From Echinarachnius parma (lineage: Eukaryota > Echinodermata > Echinoidea > Clypeasteroida > Echinarachniidae), in assembly GCA_037951105.1 (NCBI GenBank), contig JBAMJV010009696.1:1-64000 (forward strand): DNA of 64,000 bases. Reading direction: 5' to 3'. Under the pieces are notes generated by a model. That model was not told where the DNA came from. It saw only the letters and a program-made list of their open reading frames with translations, and searched no databases. Position numbers and translations under genes: made by a program. Below are positions 1 through 10,829 of this stretch, one piece after another (positions within the stretch are counted from its first letter, which is position 1; each line of letters starts with the position of its first letter).

Positions 1-70
1 TTTTTCATTACCTCACAACAAAATTGTGATGTGCAGCTCCCTCTCTACCAAAACTGAACTACACATCTCT
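1..70. repeat. right end of a TIR element family
   Basis: The first 55 bases nearly match the right end of the element at 5861-6396 (CCAAAACTGAACTAC). The left part lies outside the window. The same family is also found, enlarged by nested insertions, at 36742-38884. Confidence 0.6.
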
Positions 71-741
71 CTCTAGAATTCAACATTTTAGGACAAATTG
101 CAGAATCAAAATCAAAATATGGAACGGTCCATGTTCATATTATATTCCCATACTTAGGCATGTGGACACAAATTTACAAAGATACCTGCTCTTCTCCAAA
201 GTTATAAAAGTAGATTTAGCGCCTCTTCATAATTATCCCATAATTATTTTTGTGTTACCGCGCATGTCGTTTCAACTATCATAGGCGAATACATTTTGTC
301 ATGGATGGGGTGCATGGGGCCCAAATTTGAGGCTCTTCTGGTTGGGGGGGGGGGGGCTGATAAGGGCTCCGCCCCTGGAAACTTTCGGATTTACGTTTTC
401 ATCAGAATGACACGTACATTACGAATATATAGGAGCTCCGCCGACTTATAATGCGAGTTGGGTCAGGCCAATAATTCGCAATTTGCCGATTCGGCAGACT
501 AAGTTGGAGGGGTCATAAAATGTACACTGTTTTCCTTATTTGTTCAAGTTTATACTTTTTAACTATTGTAGTAAGTATTTTTGTTTTAAAAATGTCAATG
601 AATTAATTTTTATAAGCCATCCGTTAATATTGAATTCTGAAGAATTTATTGTCATTGTTGTCATCTGCTCCTGGTCAGGCAAGGGGAGGAAAGTCTGCAT
701 AGTTATTAAATTATCATTTCCATACCCAGACCCACTGGCGT

Positions 742-855
742 AAATCTGTCCGGAAAACACAATGCATTGGGGGGTCGAGCAATTGTTCACAAACGGTTTG
801 TGAACAATTGCTCGACCCGCCAATGCATTGTGCTTTCCGAACAGATTTACGCCAG
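742..855. repeat. near-perfect hairpin palindrome
   Basis: A sequence ending in GAGCAATTGTTCACAAACGG is followed at once by its reverse complement, out to GCGTAAATCTGT/ACAGATTTACGC at the edges. Each arm is about 50 bases and there is almost no loop. It is probably a small fold-back element. No gene is seen in 1-1490; the rest is AT-rich with G or C homopolymers near 343-357 and 886-910. Confidence 0.65.
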
Positions 856-987
856 TGCCCGGACCCCGGCCAACTTGATCAGGTGCACCCCCCACCCCCC
901 CCCCCCCCCCCAAAAAAAAAACAACAAACAAACAAACAAAAAAACAAAAAACACGCCGGCCATAAGAGCTCTTCAAAGAACGTGTGT

Positions 988-1252
988 CAGGCCCGTAGCA
1001 AGGATTTGTTTAAGGGGGGATGCGTAATTTACCAAAACGGGACCAAGAACAATCGTGGTCGAGACCGAGACCTCTGGTTGATGAGTCGTGTAAGCGTGGG
1101 GTAGGGGTGAGGGGTGGGGGGGATCGTCAACAAGACTGATCGTTACCCGAAACCACTGGTTTAGAAGGTCGAGACCAATAAAGTGGACCTTTCTGAATTT
1201 GGGGGGGGGGGGGGGGGGTGCGCACGCACCCAACACACCCCCTGGCTACGGA
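988..1252. repeat. short TIR element with an internal poly-G run
   Basis: The ends are CCCGTAGCAAGG and CCTGGCTACGG in inverted orientation, with an 18-base G run at 1201-1218. It belongs to a group of G-run elements in this window; compare 19492-19795. No coding capacity is seen. Confidence 0.45.
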
Positions 1253-1494
1253 CCAGTATTGGGTAGACGTATAAATATGTATGCACACGAGAAAACCACT
1301 GATCATTTTTTTTTTCTGTTCTTTAAATACAAATATTAACATCACTTTCTTATTCTTGATCTTGTCAGCCACGCCCACCACAAGAGTCACAGACTAGACG
1401 CGCCCGCACGTAAAAAACAACAACAAAAACGTGCAAATTCACAGCAACATAGCAAAAACAAAAACGACAACAAAAGCTGCCGCTGTCGCCGAAA

Positions 1495-1654
1495 ATGGAT
1501 TCAGTCGAGGAAAAAGAGTTTTCATATTCCTTTAAAACCAAGGAATATTTGACCAAACTGAAAGTTCCTATAACGATTCCGCTGCGAATATCAGTCAAAG
1601 AGTTCGTCGGGCGTCTGATGAATGCACATAGTTTGCCGTGCTTCGTTGAAGAAG
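1495..1654 (+). CDS. FERRY3: FERRY3 (C12orf4) exon 1, N-terminus
   Basis: This exon encodes about 53 residues beginning MDSVEEKEFSYSF. It aligns with the start of human C12orf4/FERRY3, where a similar aromatic-rich strand is followed by a stretch ending ...LPxCxEE; here it ends SLPCFVEE. The ATG at 1495 is the first in frame. The donor is GAAG|GTTCGT and leaves phase 1, which fits exon 2. FERRY3 belongs to the FERRY complex, a Rab5 effector that binds mRNA and early endosomes; that role is taken from the vertebrate family, not from this sequence. No promoter motif was recognised. Confidence 0.8.
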
Positions 1655-2579
1655 GTTCGTAAATCCCGTCAAATTATGTGTTACATTACAGTCCCATACG
1701 TGTAAATTTGCGTAAGTGTATTCAGAATGTGTGTTGTCTGGTGTTCAAAATCAAGTCTATAATTAAGAAATCGCTCAAACACCGATTGGCATACATACTA
1801 CAATAGTGAGATCCTTCCAAGTGATGTGTGATAGTTTCATAGGAAAAATCAATGTTTACCTAGTGAAAATATTAAAATTAATGTTGGATTATTTTAATGC
1901 TGTTAAACAGTGTTATCCGATCCGAGATTTCCCTGGCGAAATCGCTTCCGATCCGGTAACGAGCCGGTACCGAGAATTGAGAAATATTCTGATAATTCTC
2001 AGAAGATTTTGGCGACCCATTTTCTCCAGTAATAATTGAAAATGTGTATGGTTGACAGTCCATTAATGATTAAGTAGCGGAATTCAAATAAAAAATGGGA
2101 GAAGTGATATTTACTTTATGAGTGGTTATTTTTGAGAAATTCTTGGACTTGGTTCGTTACTTCCTTTCACAGTCGAAAATTTAACAGGACGCTCAAAATT
2201 GCTAGTCATTTGAACGATATTGCGGACGGATGTTCACACAAACTCCGACAGATTCTCCCGGCGAGACATTGGGTGGATATGTGTATGAGTAACTATGATC
2301 GCGTTTGTGAGCCAGTGGCTCTAAATTCGTATTTTGGTGATCTACACCATTTATAATCAATTTGCTAGTCTACTTACATGATTGCATGGCATTTGAAAGC
2401 TGAACAGAAAAAAAGAGCCCCAAAACAATGAAAAAACTGCCCTGAATGTCGGTAAATTTCCATCGCGAGAGAGCGCCAATTTACTGACTGCGAGACTTAG
2501 GCGTACCGTACGTGTGTATACACCTGGTGTAGCCTATTTCGTTTATCATATGATATGCAGTCATTGCCAATGTACATTT

Positions 2580-3924
2580 GGGCCATTCCACGTCACTCAC
2601 GTTACATTTGCTCCAAAATCACAACATGTTTCACACTCCTTCTTTTTAAAAAGAAGCTGTCACCTCAATTCTTTTTTTCATGACATACCACTAGGGCAAA
2701 CACATGCAAAGGGTAGTAAATGACTCAACACTTTGTTTGTTATTTTTTTAGAGGAGGTTTTAATGAGCGTCACTCACATTACGCGTTTTGCCCCCTGTAA
2801 ATTTTCAATGAACTTTGCATGAAACGCGAGCTAAAACTATAACACTTTCAGAGCAAATTATGTTGATGCAACTTGCTATTACTTCCCAAGATCATATTAA
2901 TACTGTTTAAAGTTAGCCTCTATCGTGCATTTTTTAAAGAACGGACAGTAAAAAAAAATGGACCGTCACTCACGTTACAAAATGAAAATGCCATAGCTAT
3001 ATAGTATAACATGGGTTTTTTTTGACATTACATGCAAATTCAATTCTTTTGCAAAGAATTGTGTTAAAAGCCTAAATTAATGATATTTAGAGGCATTCAC
3101 AACTTTCTGCTATAATTATTTGGCCAAATTTGTATTTTTGGATAAATAGCAATATTAATGTACACACGGCTATATATTGTCACTCACGTTATATAGCAAT
3201 GGGGTTTTGTGACATTACATTCAAATTTTAATTTTTTTTCAAACAATCGTGTTAAAAGACTAAATTAAGGATCTTTAGAGGAATTCACTACTTTTGGGTA
3301 TGATTATTCATCAAAAATGTTACTTTTGGTAACTAGCAGTAATAATTTGCACTGGCAATATCGTCACTCACGTTACATCATCACTCACGTTACATTTTTC
3401 ACAGTGATGCTACATGATGTTCCCAGTCAATATGAACCTTATAATTTTTGGAGGACATCTAGGCATGGTAGTAGGAGGAAAATTTAGTTTAGCCCCATTC
3501 ACTCTCATTAAACAAAAGAAATAGAGAGAAAATTGTACATTTTTGTCACTCACGTTACATTTCCACATGTCCTGTGTACTAGAATATATTGTCCAAAAAA
3601 AAAAAATCATCTGATAAGCCTACAAACTACTATCATTCAGAAAGTTAGACACATTGTCAAACAAATTAAGTCAGAATTATTAAGTTTTTCTTGGAATTAA
3701 ATAAATAATATGCCCTTGATTAGGTGGCAGTGATATTTTTCAGAAATTTAATGAAAAAAAATTTGAGCAATAAAAGTGGCTCCAATTTCCCTAAAATTAT
3801 CAAAACACCACAATATTTTGGATTTTAACACTTCAGGTTATATATGTTGAAGTAAAAATAACAAAAAGTTCCAAAGACAAATTTGAAATTTCATCATTTT
3901 GGCCATACCTCCGTGGAATAGCCC
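2580..3924. mobile_element. TIR element with seven GTCACTCACGTTAC motifs
   Basis: The termini are GGGCCATTCCACG at the left and the inverse, CGTGGAATAGCCC, at the right. A 4-bp ATTT target duplication lies at 2576-2579 and 3925-3928. The interior is AT-rich and non-coding. Seven copies of a GTCACTCACGTTAC-type motif are scattered at about 2591, 2769, 2964, 3179, 3362, 3380 and 3545. The termini are shared with 42848-43612 and 53029-55399. The rest of intron 1 (1655-4402) shows no gene. Confidence 0.7.
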
Positions 3925-4403
3925 ATTTGGCCGTCTACATTTCTAAATACTATACTCCCGTACTAAGATGCAGCAAAAGTTGTACGCATTATACTCCACT
4001 CGTTCAGTAATGAATACCTTTTAAAATGTGCAATTTTCCTGTCAAAATGAATTCCATCAGCATTACGCTAGGCACACAACACTTAATATCACTAGTCGAC
4101 TATCGGAAACAGACTTTCTGATGTCGTACGCAGATGGCGCTATTTAATCTTACGTATCGATAATTTGCGGTAACGATATTTTGGCCAAACTTTAAAGTCT
4201 CTAAATTTTGGGACCGTGACTAGCCTCGAAGATCAAGACGTTTTTATTTTTGTCTTCCCTTTCTCAAAACGACATGACGCAATTATTAGATTGAACTTTG
4301 AAAGCTCAAACTTCAAAGACCAAGTGATTTTGGTTGAATTTTAGAAAGTTAATGAATCACTTTAATAATTGGTCCAGCATTTTTATTTTTGTTGTATATA
4401 TCC

Positions 4404-4515
4404 AGAACTAATCCAGCTAGAACTTAGAAGCTGTATGCTTTTGTAACTGAGGAAACGGAGGCATTCCACAACAGAAACGGTGAGGAGACGATCAGCCGAT
4501 CAGGACACTGCAGTC
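4404..4515 (+). pseudogene. decayed copy of FERRY3 exon 2 (first echo)
   Basis: This resembles exon 2 along most of its length: CAGAAC, ATGC(C/T)TTTGTAAC, GAGGAAACGGAGGCATTCCA, GGTGAGGA, CTGCAGTC. Small indels break the frame, and a match to the acceptor region lies in front of it. It is one of two upstream copies of exon 2 within 370 bp. Confidence 0.75.
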
Positions 4516-4642
4516 GATTTCCTGGTCGTACAGTGTACATCTATAGACAATGCATGCTCTAGTGTGTCACAAATACCCACTAGTTTGCATTGACTTTCAT
4601 GCTAATCCTTTTTATATTTTTAAACCCATTTTTCCTCAATAT

Positions 4643-4705
4643 AGAACAAATCCAGAAGCTGGATGCTTTTGTAACCGAGGAAAGACATGCATTCCACAAC
4701 AGATG
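4643..4705 (+). pseudogene. decayed copy of FERRY3 exon 2 (second echo)
   Basis: This shorter copy matches the first half of exon 2 (AATCCAGAAGCTGGATGC, TTTGTAACCGAGGAA, GCATTCCACAACAG) and then diverges. It lies 65 bases upstream of the intact exon, with a short pyrimidine-rich lead-in like that of the real exon. Confidence 0.75.
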
Positions 4706-4769
4706 TTTGAGCTGTATAAAAATAGAATCAATATTATTATGATTTTCTGTATTTTTCTTGAAAATTTAG

Positions 4770-4918
4770 AACTCATCCAGAAGCTTGATGCCTTTGTAAC
4801 CGAGGAAACGGAGGCATTCCACAACAGGAATGGTGAGGATGCGATCAAGACGCTGCAGTCCAGTGGGGATGAGGAGATTGGAAACATAGCAGAGAGATGG
4901 GCCAAGGCATTCACACAG
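4770..4918 (+). CDS. FERRY3: FERRY3 exon 2
   Basis: About 50 residues (ELIQKLDAFVTEETEAFHNR..., ending AERWAKAFTQ). The end aligns with human ...ENWEKAFAKS. The acceptor is AATTTAG|AA and the donor CAG|GTGAGA. The phase 1 start joins exon 1 and the end is phase 0. This is the third and only intact copy of three tandem exon-2 sequences. Confidence 0.85.
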
Positions 4919-5205
4919 GTGAGATGAATTATCCCAGAGGGGGTGTAGTCATATGCTGTGGATATGTGCTTTATGATATATATTTATCATTTGATAAAAT
5001 TGTGAAATGTTTCTTTTTCGCTGGATTTACTTATCCATTTACATTTGACTTTAAAGTTGATGATAATTGTATCATACAGTACTACAAGGCTCGTGGACAC
5101 TTGAGGTTCCACCTAATTTATTATATTCATAATATAGTAATTATGATTATCATTAGAATTATTAATAACTATACACTGAATGCATTTTCTCTTTCCTGCA
5201 ATCAG

Positions 5206-5290
5206 GAGTGTGTGAGCTACCCGCCAAACACCAAGCCCAAAGATGAAGCTATTTTGGTGAGATGTTCCACAGTTTGATTCACTCCCCATG
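5206..5290 (+). pseudogene. decayed copy of FERRY3 exon 3 (first echo)
   Basis: This begins after CAATCAG like the real exon, and reads ECVSYPPNTKPKDEAI before a one-base loss (ATTTTGG for ATATTTGG) shifts the frame to a stop. The similarity goes on for about 35 more bases. Confidence 0.85.
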
Positions 5291-5419
5291 GAGTGAACTA
5301 TGTGCACTTTGAATTAAGTTAGATAGAAGAGCTTATTTCTGGTTAGCTTCCCTATGTTTGCAATGATTATGATTATCATGTTAAACTATACACATTCATT
5401 TTCTCTTTCCTGCAATCAG

Positions 5420-5466
5420 TGTTTGAGCTACTTGTCAAACATCAAGCTCAAAGATGAAGCGTCTGC
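5420..5466 (+). pseudogene. decayed copy of FERRY3 exon 3 (second echo)
   Basis: This is a shorter, more diverged copy of the exon 3 start (GTTTGAGCTACTTGTCAAAC, then CAAGCTCAAAGATGAAGC), again preceded by TTTCCTGCAATCAG. It follows the first echo at about 210 bases and precedes the intact exon at about 170. Confidence 0.75.
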
Positions 5467-5587
5467 CATATGAATCCCCTTAAAACCATTGAGGGTAGCA
5501 TCAGAGAGTGCAGTTATTTACCACATGCAGTGCTGTCTATAATTTCATAATAAAATAATATACATAACTTTGTCTTTCTGCAATTAG

Positions 5588-5769
5588 GAGTGTGTGAGCT
5601 ACGCGCCGAACACCAAGCCCAAAGATGAAGCTATATTTGGTGAGATGTTCCACAGTCTCATCCACTCCCCTGGCCTGGAGACGGTATTCAAGCTGGAGCA
5701 CACATACTCCATGGCAGTGGAAGATGTTGTAAAACAGAGAGATGCTGCTCTCAAGAAACTGCAGGACAA
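5588..5769 (+). CDS. FERRY3: FERRY3 exon 3
   Basis: About 61 residues, including PGLETVFKLEHTYSMAVED and VKQRDAALKKLQDK. It aligns with human SPYLETLLNLEHTYALAMEE. The acceptor is CAATTAG|GAG (phase 0) and the donor GACAA|GTAAGA (phase 2). It is intact and is the last of three tandem exon-3 copies. Confidence 0.9.
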
Positions 5770-5860
5770 GTAAGAACATATTCTGAGCAGTTATTTAAAC
5801 AAAGAGATGCGACCCTAAAATAAATTACAAGTAAGAAGTGACATTTACTATTGAACCCTC

Positions 5861-6396
5861 TTAAAGGGGTAGTACAGTTTTGGTAAGGCTGAACTTTAGT
5901 AACAAAACCTGTACAGTAACATTATAAACTAATAGTTATAATTCCACCATGCTCGAAAGGTATACAAAATTACAAACGACTAAGTAAAAAGCCTGTTATC
6001 ATTCAAAAATAGCCATTAAGACACAAGAGGGCGCTCTCTAAAAAGGCGTTGGTTTCAACCATTTTTTATACAAAATTATGCATGTGATGTTTTATTGAAA
6101 TAATGATTAAATAGATAGATCATCAACAATTATTTTAAAAACGCTTTTGAACATTTTTGAAAAAGTGTTTTTTTAATTTTTTGAAAAAATCGTCTAATTA
6201 TTTGGGCCCCAAATAATTATAAGATCAGATATATTTATTGATATTTCAGCTGTTTCTGGACCGATTTTGACCAAATAAAGTTTATTCTGCCATTAAAATT
6301 GCATGTCCTCGCAAATTCGACACTCAGTTTTTCATTACCTCACAAAAAATTGTGATGTGCAGCGACCTCTCTACCAAAACTGAACTACCCCTTTAA
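5861..6396. mobile_element. short TIR element (TTAAAGGGGTAGT... ends)
   Basis: The left end TTAAAGGGGTAGTACAGTTT and the right end AAACTGAACTACCCCTTTAA are inverted repeats. The 536 bp interior is AT-rich and non-coding. Related copies are the fragment at 1-70 and the nested copy at 36742-38884. Confidence 0.75.
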
Positions 6397-6735
6397 GGAC
6401 TGTGAGGATGGTCATCAGTTCTTAACCACCATTATTTTATCAAAGTTAGGCACTGTCAAATTAATAAATGTAAGCCTTCAACACACATGGCTGTTAAAAT
6501 GTTGTTAAACACAGGGACTACATGAAATGATAAGGCAAATAAGTTAAGCTCTGAGCAATCAATTCAGAGAAATCAGATTTGATTTTGTTCTTTTCTTTAT
6601 TTTCTTTGTTAAAATTCAAGTTATCAAATATGTTATTCTGGTCCAGGTAACATTTAGATTCATGATGAATCATACGACTAATCATTTGATGGTGCAATCA
6701 ATTTATTAACTGATTGATCTGGAATCTTTAATTAA

Positions 6736-6804
6736 CCCGTTCCCTTCCAGATTCTGAAATCTCCATAAACTTTGTACACAACCCACCCGGTTCCTGTTAA
6801 GGGG
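6736..6804. repeat. about 70-bp mini-element flanked by TTAA
   Basis: TTAACCCGTTCC...AAGGGGTTAA; the interior keeps TCTGAAATCTCCATAAACTT and GTACA. Relatives lie at 7189-7260, 9350-9421 and 62342-62418. Confidence 0.6.
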
Positions 6805-6903
6805 TTAACAGGGCATTGTTATTTTTCATAATATGCTGATGAGCGCAGACAAACAACTCCGGCACGTCTCTTACCAAAAAATATGTATGTATTTTATTTA
6901 CAG

Positions 6904-7003
6904 GCAAGCAGCTGAAATGGAGAAAGCTGTGAAGAATCTGGACATCACTCATGATGATATTCATGTCAACAGACTGGCAGCTATGCACTTTGAAAATACT
7001 CAG
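6904..7003 (+). CDS. FERRY3: FERRY3 exon 4
   Basis: About 34 residues: QAAEMEKAVKNLDITHDD... ending MHFENTQ. It aligns with human QTEEMEKAVQQLGVS...QHLENQQ. The acceptor is TTTACAG|GC and the donor CAG|GTAGGT. It enters in phase 2 and leaves in phase 0. No echo copy was found for this exon. Confidence 0.9.
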
Positions 7004-7108
7004 GTAGGTTGGCAGTCCAGGCAGGGCAAGAGAAAATTACACATTTTGAAGGGGGTTCTTTTCAGTGCTTTATGCACCTCATTTGGTGGATGTTGTGCAA
7101 TATAAATC

Positions 7109-7327
7109 AGTGGTGTAGCTTGGTCAAACTGCTTGGGGCACATCTTATGTTGTTGGGGTTTTCCCAGATTTCCCCGTTATCTTATTAACCCCTTGACTAC
7201 GGGAACGGGGTGGGCTTTGTACAAAGTCTATGGGGATTTTAAAATCTCTAAAGGAAAGAGTTAATTGTTTTGTCAGATTATTACAGGGGCACGTGCCCAC
7301 CTGTGCCTCCCTGTAGCCACACTACTG
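7109..7327. mobile_element. TIR element carrying a nested mini-element
   Basis: The ends CAGTGGTGTAGC and the inverse, GTAGCCACACTACTG, are 219 bp apart. A TTAA-flanked mini-element (7189-7260) lies inside, so insertion order can be read: this element is older. Confidence 0.55.
7189..7260. repeat. about 70-bp TTAA mini-element, nested
   Basis: TTAACCCCTTGACTACGGGA... with ACTTTGT-like core in the opposite orientation, ending at TTAA. It is a relative of 6736-6804. Confidence 0.55.
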
Positions 7328-7387
7328 ATATAAATATTCAATATTATTATTTCTTACTTTTAAACATTTAATCATATTTGTCTCTAG

Positions 7388-7509
7388 AGAGAAGAAGCAA
7401 AGTGGGACAATGAGTTGCGCAATCTGCAGGATTCTCAGAGGGGGGAGTTCCATGAATGGATCAAAAACCTGCATCTGGACATGGCTAATGGCGTGGAGGG
7501 ACCTGTCAG
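7388..7509 (+). CDS. FERRY3: FERRY3 exon 5
   Basis: About 41 residues (REEAKWDNELRNLQDSQR..., HEWIKNLHLDMANG), aligning with human SKWASELNQLQETQKLEYREW. It is predicted helical and charged. The acceptor is CTCTAG|AGA (phase 0) and the donor GTCAG|GTAAGG (phase 2). Confidence 0.9.
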
Positions 7510-7643
7510 GTAAGGAGGAATTGAGGAGGATGTTTAGATGAGGAAGAGGAGAGAGATGGAAAGAGGGAGGGGTGGTTGAGGAAGAAGAAGACAAAAAAAT
7601 ATTATGATGCTGTTGTCGAGGGTGAGGATAGGATAAGAAAGAA

Positions 7644-7801
7644 GGAGTGAATGATAATGATGGTGATGATGATGACGATGATGGTGATGATGGTGATGAT
7701 GTTGGTGATGATCATGATGATGATGCTGATGATTGTGATGACGATGATGGTGATGATCATGATGATGAAGCTGATGATGATGCTGATGATGATGATGATG
7801 C

Positions 7802-7835
<34 letters not shown>

Positions 7836-7852
7836 GCTAATGATGATGATGC

Positions 7853-7886
<34 letters not shown>

Positions 7887-8326
7887 GCTAATGATGATGA
7901 TGCTGATGATGATGATGCTGATGATTGTGATGATGATGACGATGATGGTGATGATGATGATGATGAAGCTGATGATGATGCTGATGATGATGCTGATGAT
8001 GATGATGATGATTATGATGATGAAGCTAATGATGATGATGCTGATGATGATGATGATGATGATGATGCTGATGATGATGATGATGATGATGATGATGTTG
8101 ATGATTGTGATGATGATGACGATGATGGTGATGATGGTGATTATGATGATGATGATGATGATGATGATGTTGGTGATGATGATGGTGATGATTGTGATGA
8201 TGATGACGATGATGGTGATGATGGTGATGATGGTGATGATGATGATAATGATGAAGCTGATGATGATGATGCTGATGATGATGATAATGATGATGATGAT
8301 GCTGATGATGATGATGATGACGATGT

Positions 8327-8358
<32 letters not shown>

Positions 8359-8480
8359 TTCATGATGATGATGATGGTGACGAGGAGGAGGAGGAGGAGG
8401 AGAATGGGAGGGAGGAGGAGCAGGAAGACGATGGTGGTGGTGGTGGTGGTGGTGGTGATGGTGATGGTGATGACGATATG
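7644..8480. repeat. (GAT)n/(ATG)n microsatellite, about 835 bp
   Basis: A long imperfect GAT trinucleotide tract, in the end turning into GAG and GGT repeats. It is free of stops in several frames (apparent Asp-rich or Met-rich readings), but it lies inside intron 5 and has no splice context, so it is not coding. Confidence 0.95.
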
Positions 8481-8557
8481 ATATTTCTTGTGGTGATTAT
8501 TATTATATAGTTATCTATACAGCATGATAACTCTACCAATTCTTCTTTTTTTTTCAG

Positions 8558-8655
8558 TCGTAGGATCCGTGCGCTCTCAGAGTCCATGCCAGTGGAACCA
8601 GAAGAAGTAATTCCTGAGCAGCCGAAGATGGAAGAGAGCTTCACGATACACCTTG
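8558..8655 (+). CDS. FERRY3: FERRY3 exon 6
   Basis: About 33 residues (RRIRALSESMPVEPEEV...), ending MEESFTIHLG, which matches human LEESFTIHLG exactly in the last nine positions. The acceptor is TTTTCAG|T (phase 2) and the donor CTTG|GTAAAA (phase 1). Confidence 0.92.
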
Positions 8656-9043
8656 GTAAAATACATTCTCATTTAATTCATTGCTTACAGGAACCTAGTT
8701 GGTCTTGTATGAACCCTATGGGGGTCGCCAAATATACTGGTAGTAGGGAACAGTTTTATCTGCTTTTGACAAATATTATAATTTTAAAGTATAAAGAATG
8801 ATTAAACTGTAAGCACTTAATGCAGAAAATGTGTTGTTATTCTTATAAACAAATTGTGGGCTACTTATTTTAAAATGCATCAAGGATCTGGCCAGTTGGA
8901 AAGTTTGAGAAGATTCATACATGTAAGTGTAGTAAGTCATATTAATAAAGTCACAGCCTAATTCTACATGTATGTCCCATTCTAATAGAGTACTTTATTA
9001 TGCATTTGCTGATATTTATTATTTCATTTTTTTTTCATATTAG

Positions 9044-9128
9044 GAGCCCAGATGAAGACCATGCACAACCTGAGGCTGATGAGTGTGGACGTCCTAGATC
9101 TGTGCAGACACAAACCAAACAGAGAAGG
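9044..9128 (+). CDS. FERRY3: FERRY3 exon 7
   Basis: About 28 residues ([20 protein letters not shown]...), aligning with human AQLKTMHNIRLLRADLMDLC. The acceptor is ATTAG|GA and the donor GAAGG|GTGATT. It enters in phase 1 and leaves in phase 2. Confidence 0.92.
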
Positions 9129-9349
9129 GTGATTAACACTTATTCATTAAACTCTTTAATTGGTATCATCGCTTAGAGATGATTATCAATCGTGATAGGT
9201 GCTATATAAACCAAGAATATTATTATCTATTTTATTTTTCCAAATTATGTGAGATTTGTAAATAATAAATTGTAATTTTTCTTGTGATATTGCAAATAAA
9301 AGTCGACGACAATGTCCTAAAGTTGAATGATTTTAAAATTGTATATTAA

Positions 9350-9421
9350 CCCTTTCCCTTTGATATTCTGAAATCTCCTTAGACTTTGTACATAACCAAC
9401 TCGGTTTCCGTAGTCAAGGGG
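9350..9421. repeat. about 70-bp TTAA mini-element
   Basis: TTAACCCTTTCCC...TCAAGGGGTTAA with TCTGAAATCTCCTTAGACTT inside. It is very close to 6736-6804. Confidence 0.65.
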
Positions 9422-9471
9422 TTAACAATTTATTACTATTTTATTTTATTTTACTGACTGATTTCTAGTGC

Positions 9472-9489
9472 CATTATGATGCTTCATAT
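9472..9489 (+). pseudogene. remnant of the 5' edge of FERRY3 exon 8
   Basis: GATTTCTAGTGCCATTATGA repeats the acceptor and first codons of exon 8 (TTTGCAGTGGCATTATGACG) about 53 bases upstream. The match is too short to stand alone but fits the pattern at other exons. Confidence 0.4.
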
Positions 9490-9525
9490 TAAGTTTATAT
9501 ATTTATTTTCCTGATTTTTTTGCAG

Positions 9526-9647
9526 TGGCATTATGACGCCCCAACCACAGCGCCTACAGACGGCTCTCTCCCTCTACTCAACCAATCTCTCTGGTATGGT
9601 CCTCATGGTGGATGACAGAATCAGTTCTTATACTGGCATCAAGAAAG
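9526..9647 (+). CDS. FERRY3: FERRY3 exon 8
   Basis: About 41 residues ([18 protein letters not shown]..., [12 protein letters not shown]). This is the best conserved stretch with human (PQRLQTAMSLYSTSLCGL). The acceptor is TTGCAG|T and the donor AAAG|GTACCT. It enters in phase 2 and leaves in phase 1. Confidence 0.95.
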
Positions 9648-9737
9648 GTACCTACTTTGATATTCTATTGTAAAAATCATTTGTTACCATATTTCTTCCC
9701 TAGCACTGTCCCCCACCACCCCCTCACTGGCCCATGC

Positions 9738-9778
9738 CCCATGGGTTGGTCCTCATGGGGGATGACAGATGACAGAAG
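9738..9778 (+). pseudogene. decayed copy of the middle of FERRY3 exon 8
   Basis: GGTTGGTCCTCATGGGGGAT, then GACAGATGACAG, resembles exon 8 GGTATGGTCCTCATGGTGGA, TGACAGA. It lies about 90 bases downstream of the exon, so here the echo is on the 3' side. Confidence 0.55.
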
Positions 9779-10044
9779 GTTTATATTTGATCAAATTTTG
9801 TTTTCATAGCTGTCATGATAACTGAAAACTTTCTAATGGATGAGCATCAAATGCTTTAACTTTAGAGAACTAATAATGTGATAAAAGAAGATCTCAAGCA
9901 TAAAAACTATCTATTTAACTGTTTCTGTAGACTTTGCTTTTATCTTGTAAATCATAAAATAAGATGTTCTCTTTTTCTTTGAAACTGCGTTGTGTATGAT
10001 TTTCATAGAAGTAGAAGGTATGAACTATAAATTGTAACATCGTT

Positions 10045-10130
10045 TTGCAACCATTTGTCGGCAGTCAACAGATATTGAGACTCAACTCAGAGTGATCCAC
10101 TAGGACGCCCTCAAGGTTCAACACAAGACA
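10045..10130 (+). pseudogene. decayed copy of FERRY3 exon 9 (first echo)
   Basis: GTCGGCAGTCAACAGATATT, GAGACTCAACTCAGAGTGAT, CCACTAGGACGCCCTCAAGG match exon 9, with an in-frame TAG replacing the CAG of HQG. The flanking intron sequence is duplicated too. Confidence 0.8.
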
Positions 10131-10229
10131 ATCAACTTATTTTCAATTTGTTTGTTTTGTGTTTAGCCTGCAATTGGTCATACTAATGTCTGGAGACTTT
10201 TATTAATGTTTATCATTCTTTGTGTGTAG

Positions 10230-10312
10230 ACTTTGCGACAGACTTCTACTTTCCAGACCTGGAGACCCAACTCGAGAGTGATTCACCAGGGTGCCCTCAC
10301 TGTCCAACACAA
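10230..10312 (+). pseudogene. decayed copy of FERRY3 exon 9 (second echo)
   Basis: GTGTGTAGACTTTGCGACAG, TTTCCAGACCTGGAGACCCA, ACCAGGGTGCCCTCA. It keeps the exact acceptor of the real exon but lacks the TGTCAGCAGTCAACA stretch and has an extra base in the ...CTCGAGAG... part. The spacing to the intact exon is about 189 bases. Confidence 0.85.
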
Positions 10313-10418
10313 GAGAGTCAAATTATTTTCAGTATGTCAGCCTACTCCTGATCACACTGAAAGCTTTATAAATGTTTAGACTCATATAATTGTTTGTATA
10401 ATTGTTCTTTGTGTGTAG

Positions 10419-10553
10419 ACTTTGCCACTGTCTGTCAGCAGTCAACAGACTTCCACTTCCCAGACCTCGAGACCCAGCTCAGAGTCATCCACCAGGGCGC
10501 CCTCAAGGTCAACGCAAGGCGCAAGGAGAAGAAAAGGATTGGTGGAAGTGGAG
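10419..10553 (+). CDS. FERRY3: FERRY3 exon 9
   Basis: About 45 residues (DFATVCQQSTDFHFPDLE..., then a basic end RRKEKKR). It aligns with human [22 protein letters not shown]. The acceptor is GTGTAG|AC and the donor GGAG|GTGAGC. Phase 1 in and out. It is the last of three tandem copies. Confidence 0.92.
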
Positions 10554-10829
10554 GTGAGCATTCCAGTGTTTTGAATTTGAATTTGACTTCACCCATCCAC
10601 ACCATCTTGTGATGGCTTCTGTTTTCTGATGGCTTGCCTCACCTACTGATCTACTGTCATTTTTGGGGCTTTGGTTATAGTCCGGCAGCCACGGAGCTAT
10701 ACCTCGTTTTGTTGAAGTAAGTTTTTTTTGTTATGGATTTTCTTTCCTTAGGCATTGCAGATGACCAAACAGAAAACTGGAACTTTGTCAGTGTTGAGCA
10801 ATTTTAGATATGGCCAAAAACAAAATGGC

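Noticed and set aside
7602..8510. Long open readings rich in Asp, Met or Ile in the (GAT)n tract
   Set aside because: They exist because the trinucleotide repeat lacks stops in several frames. The tract lies inside an intron with no splice sites or homology.
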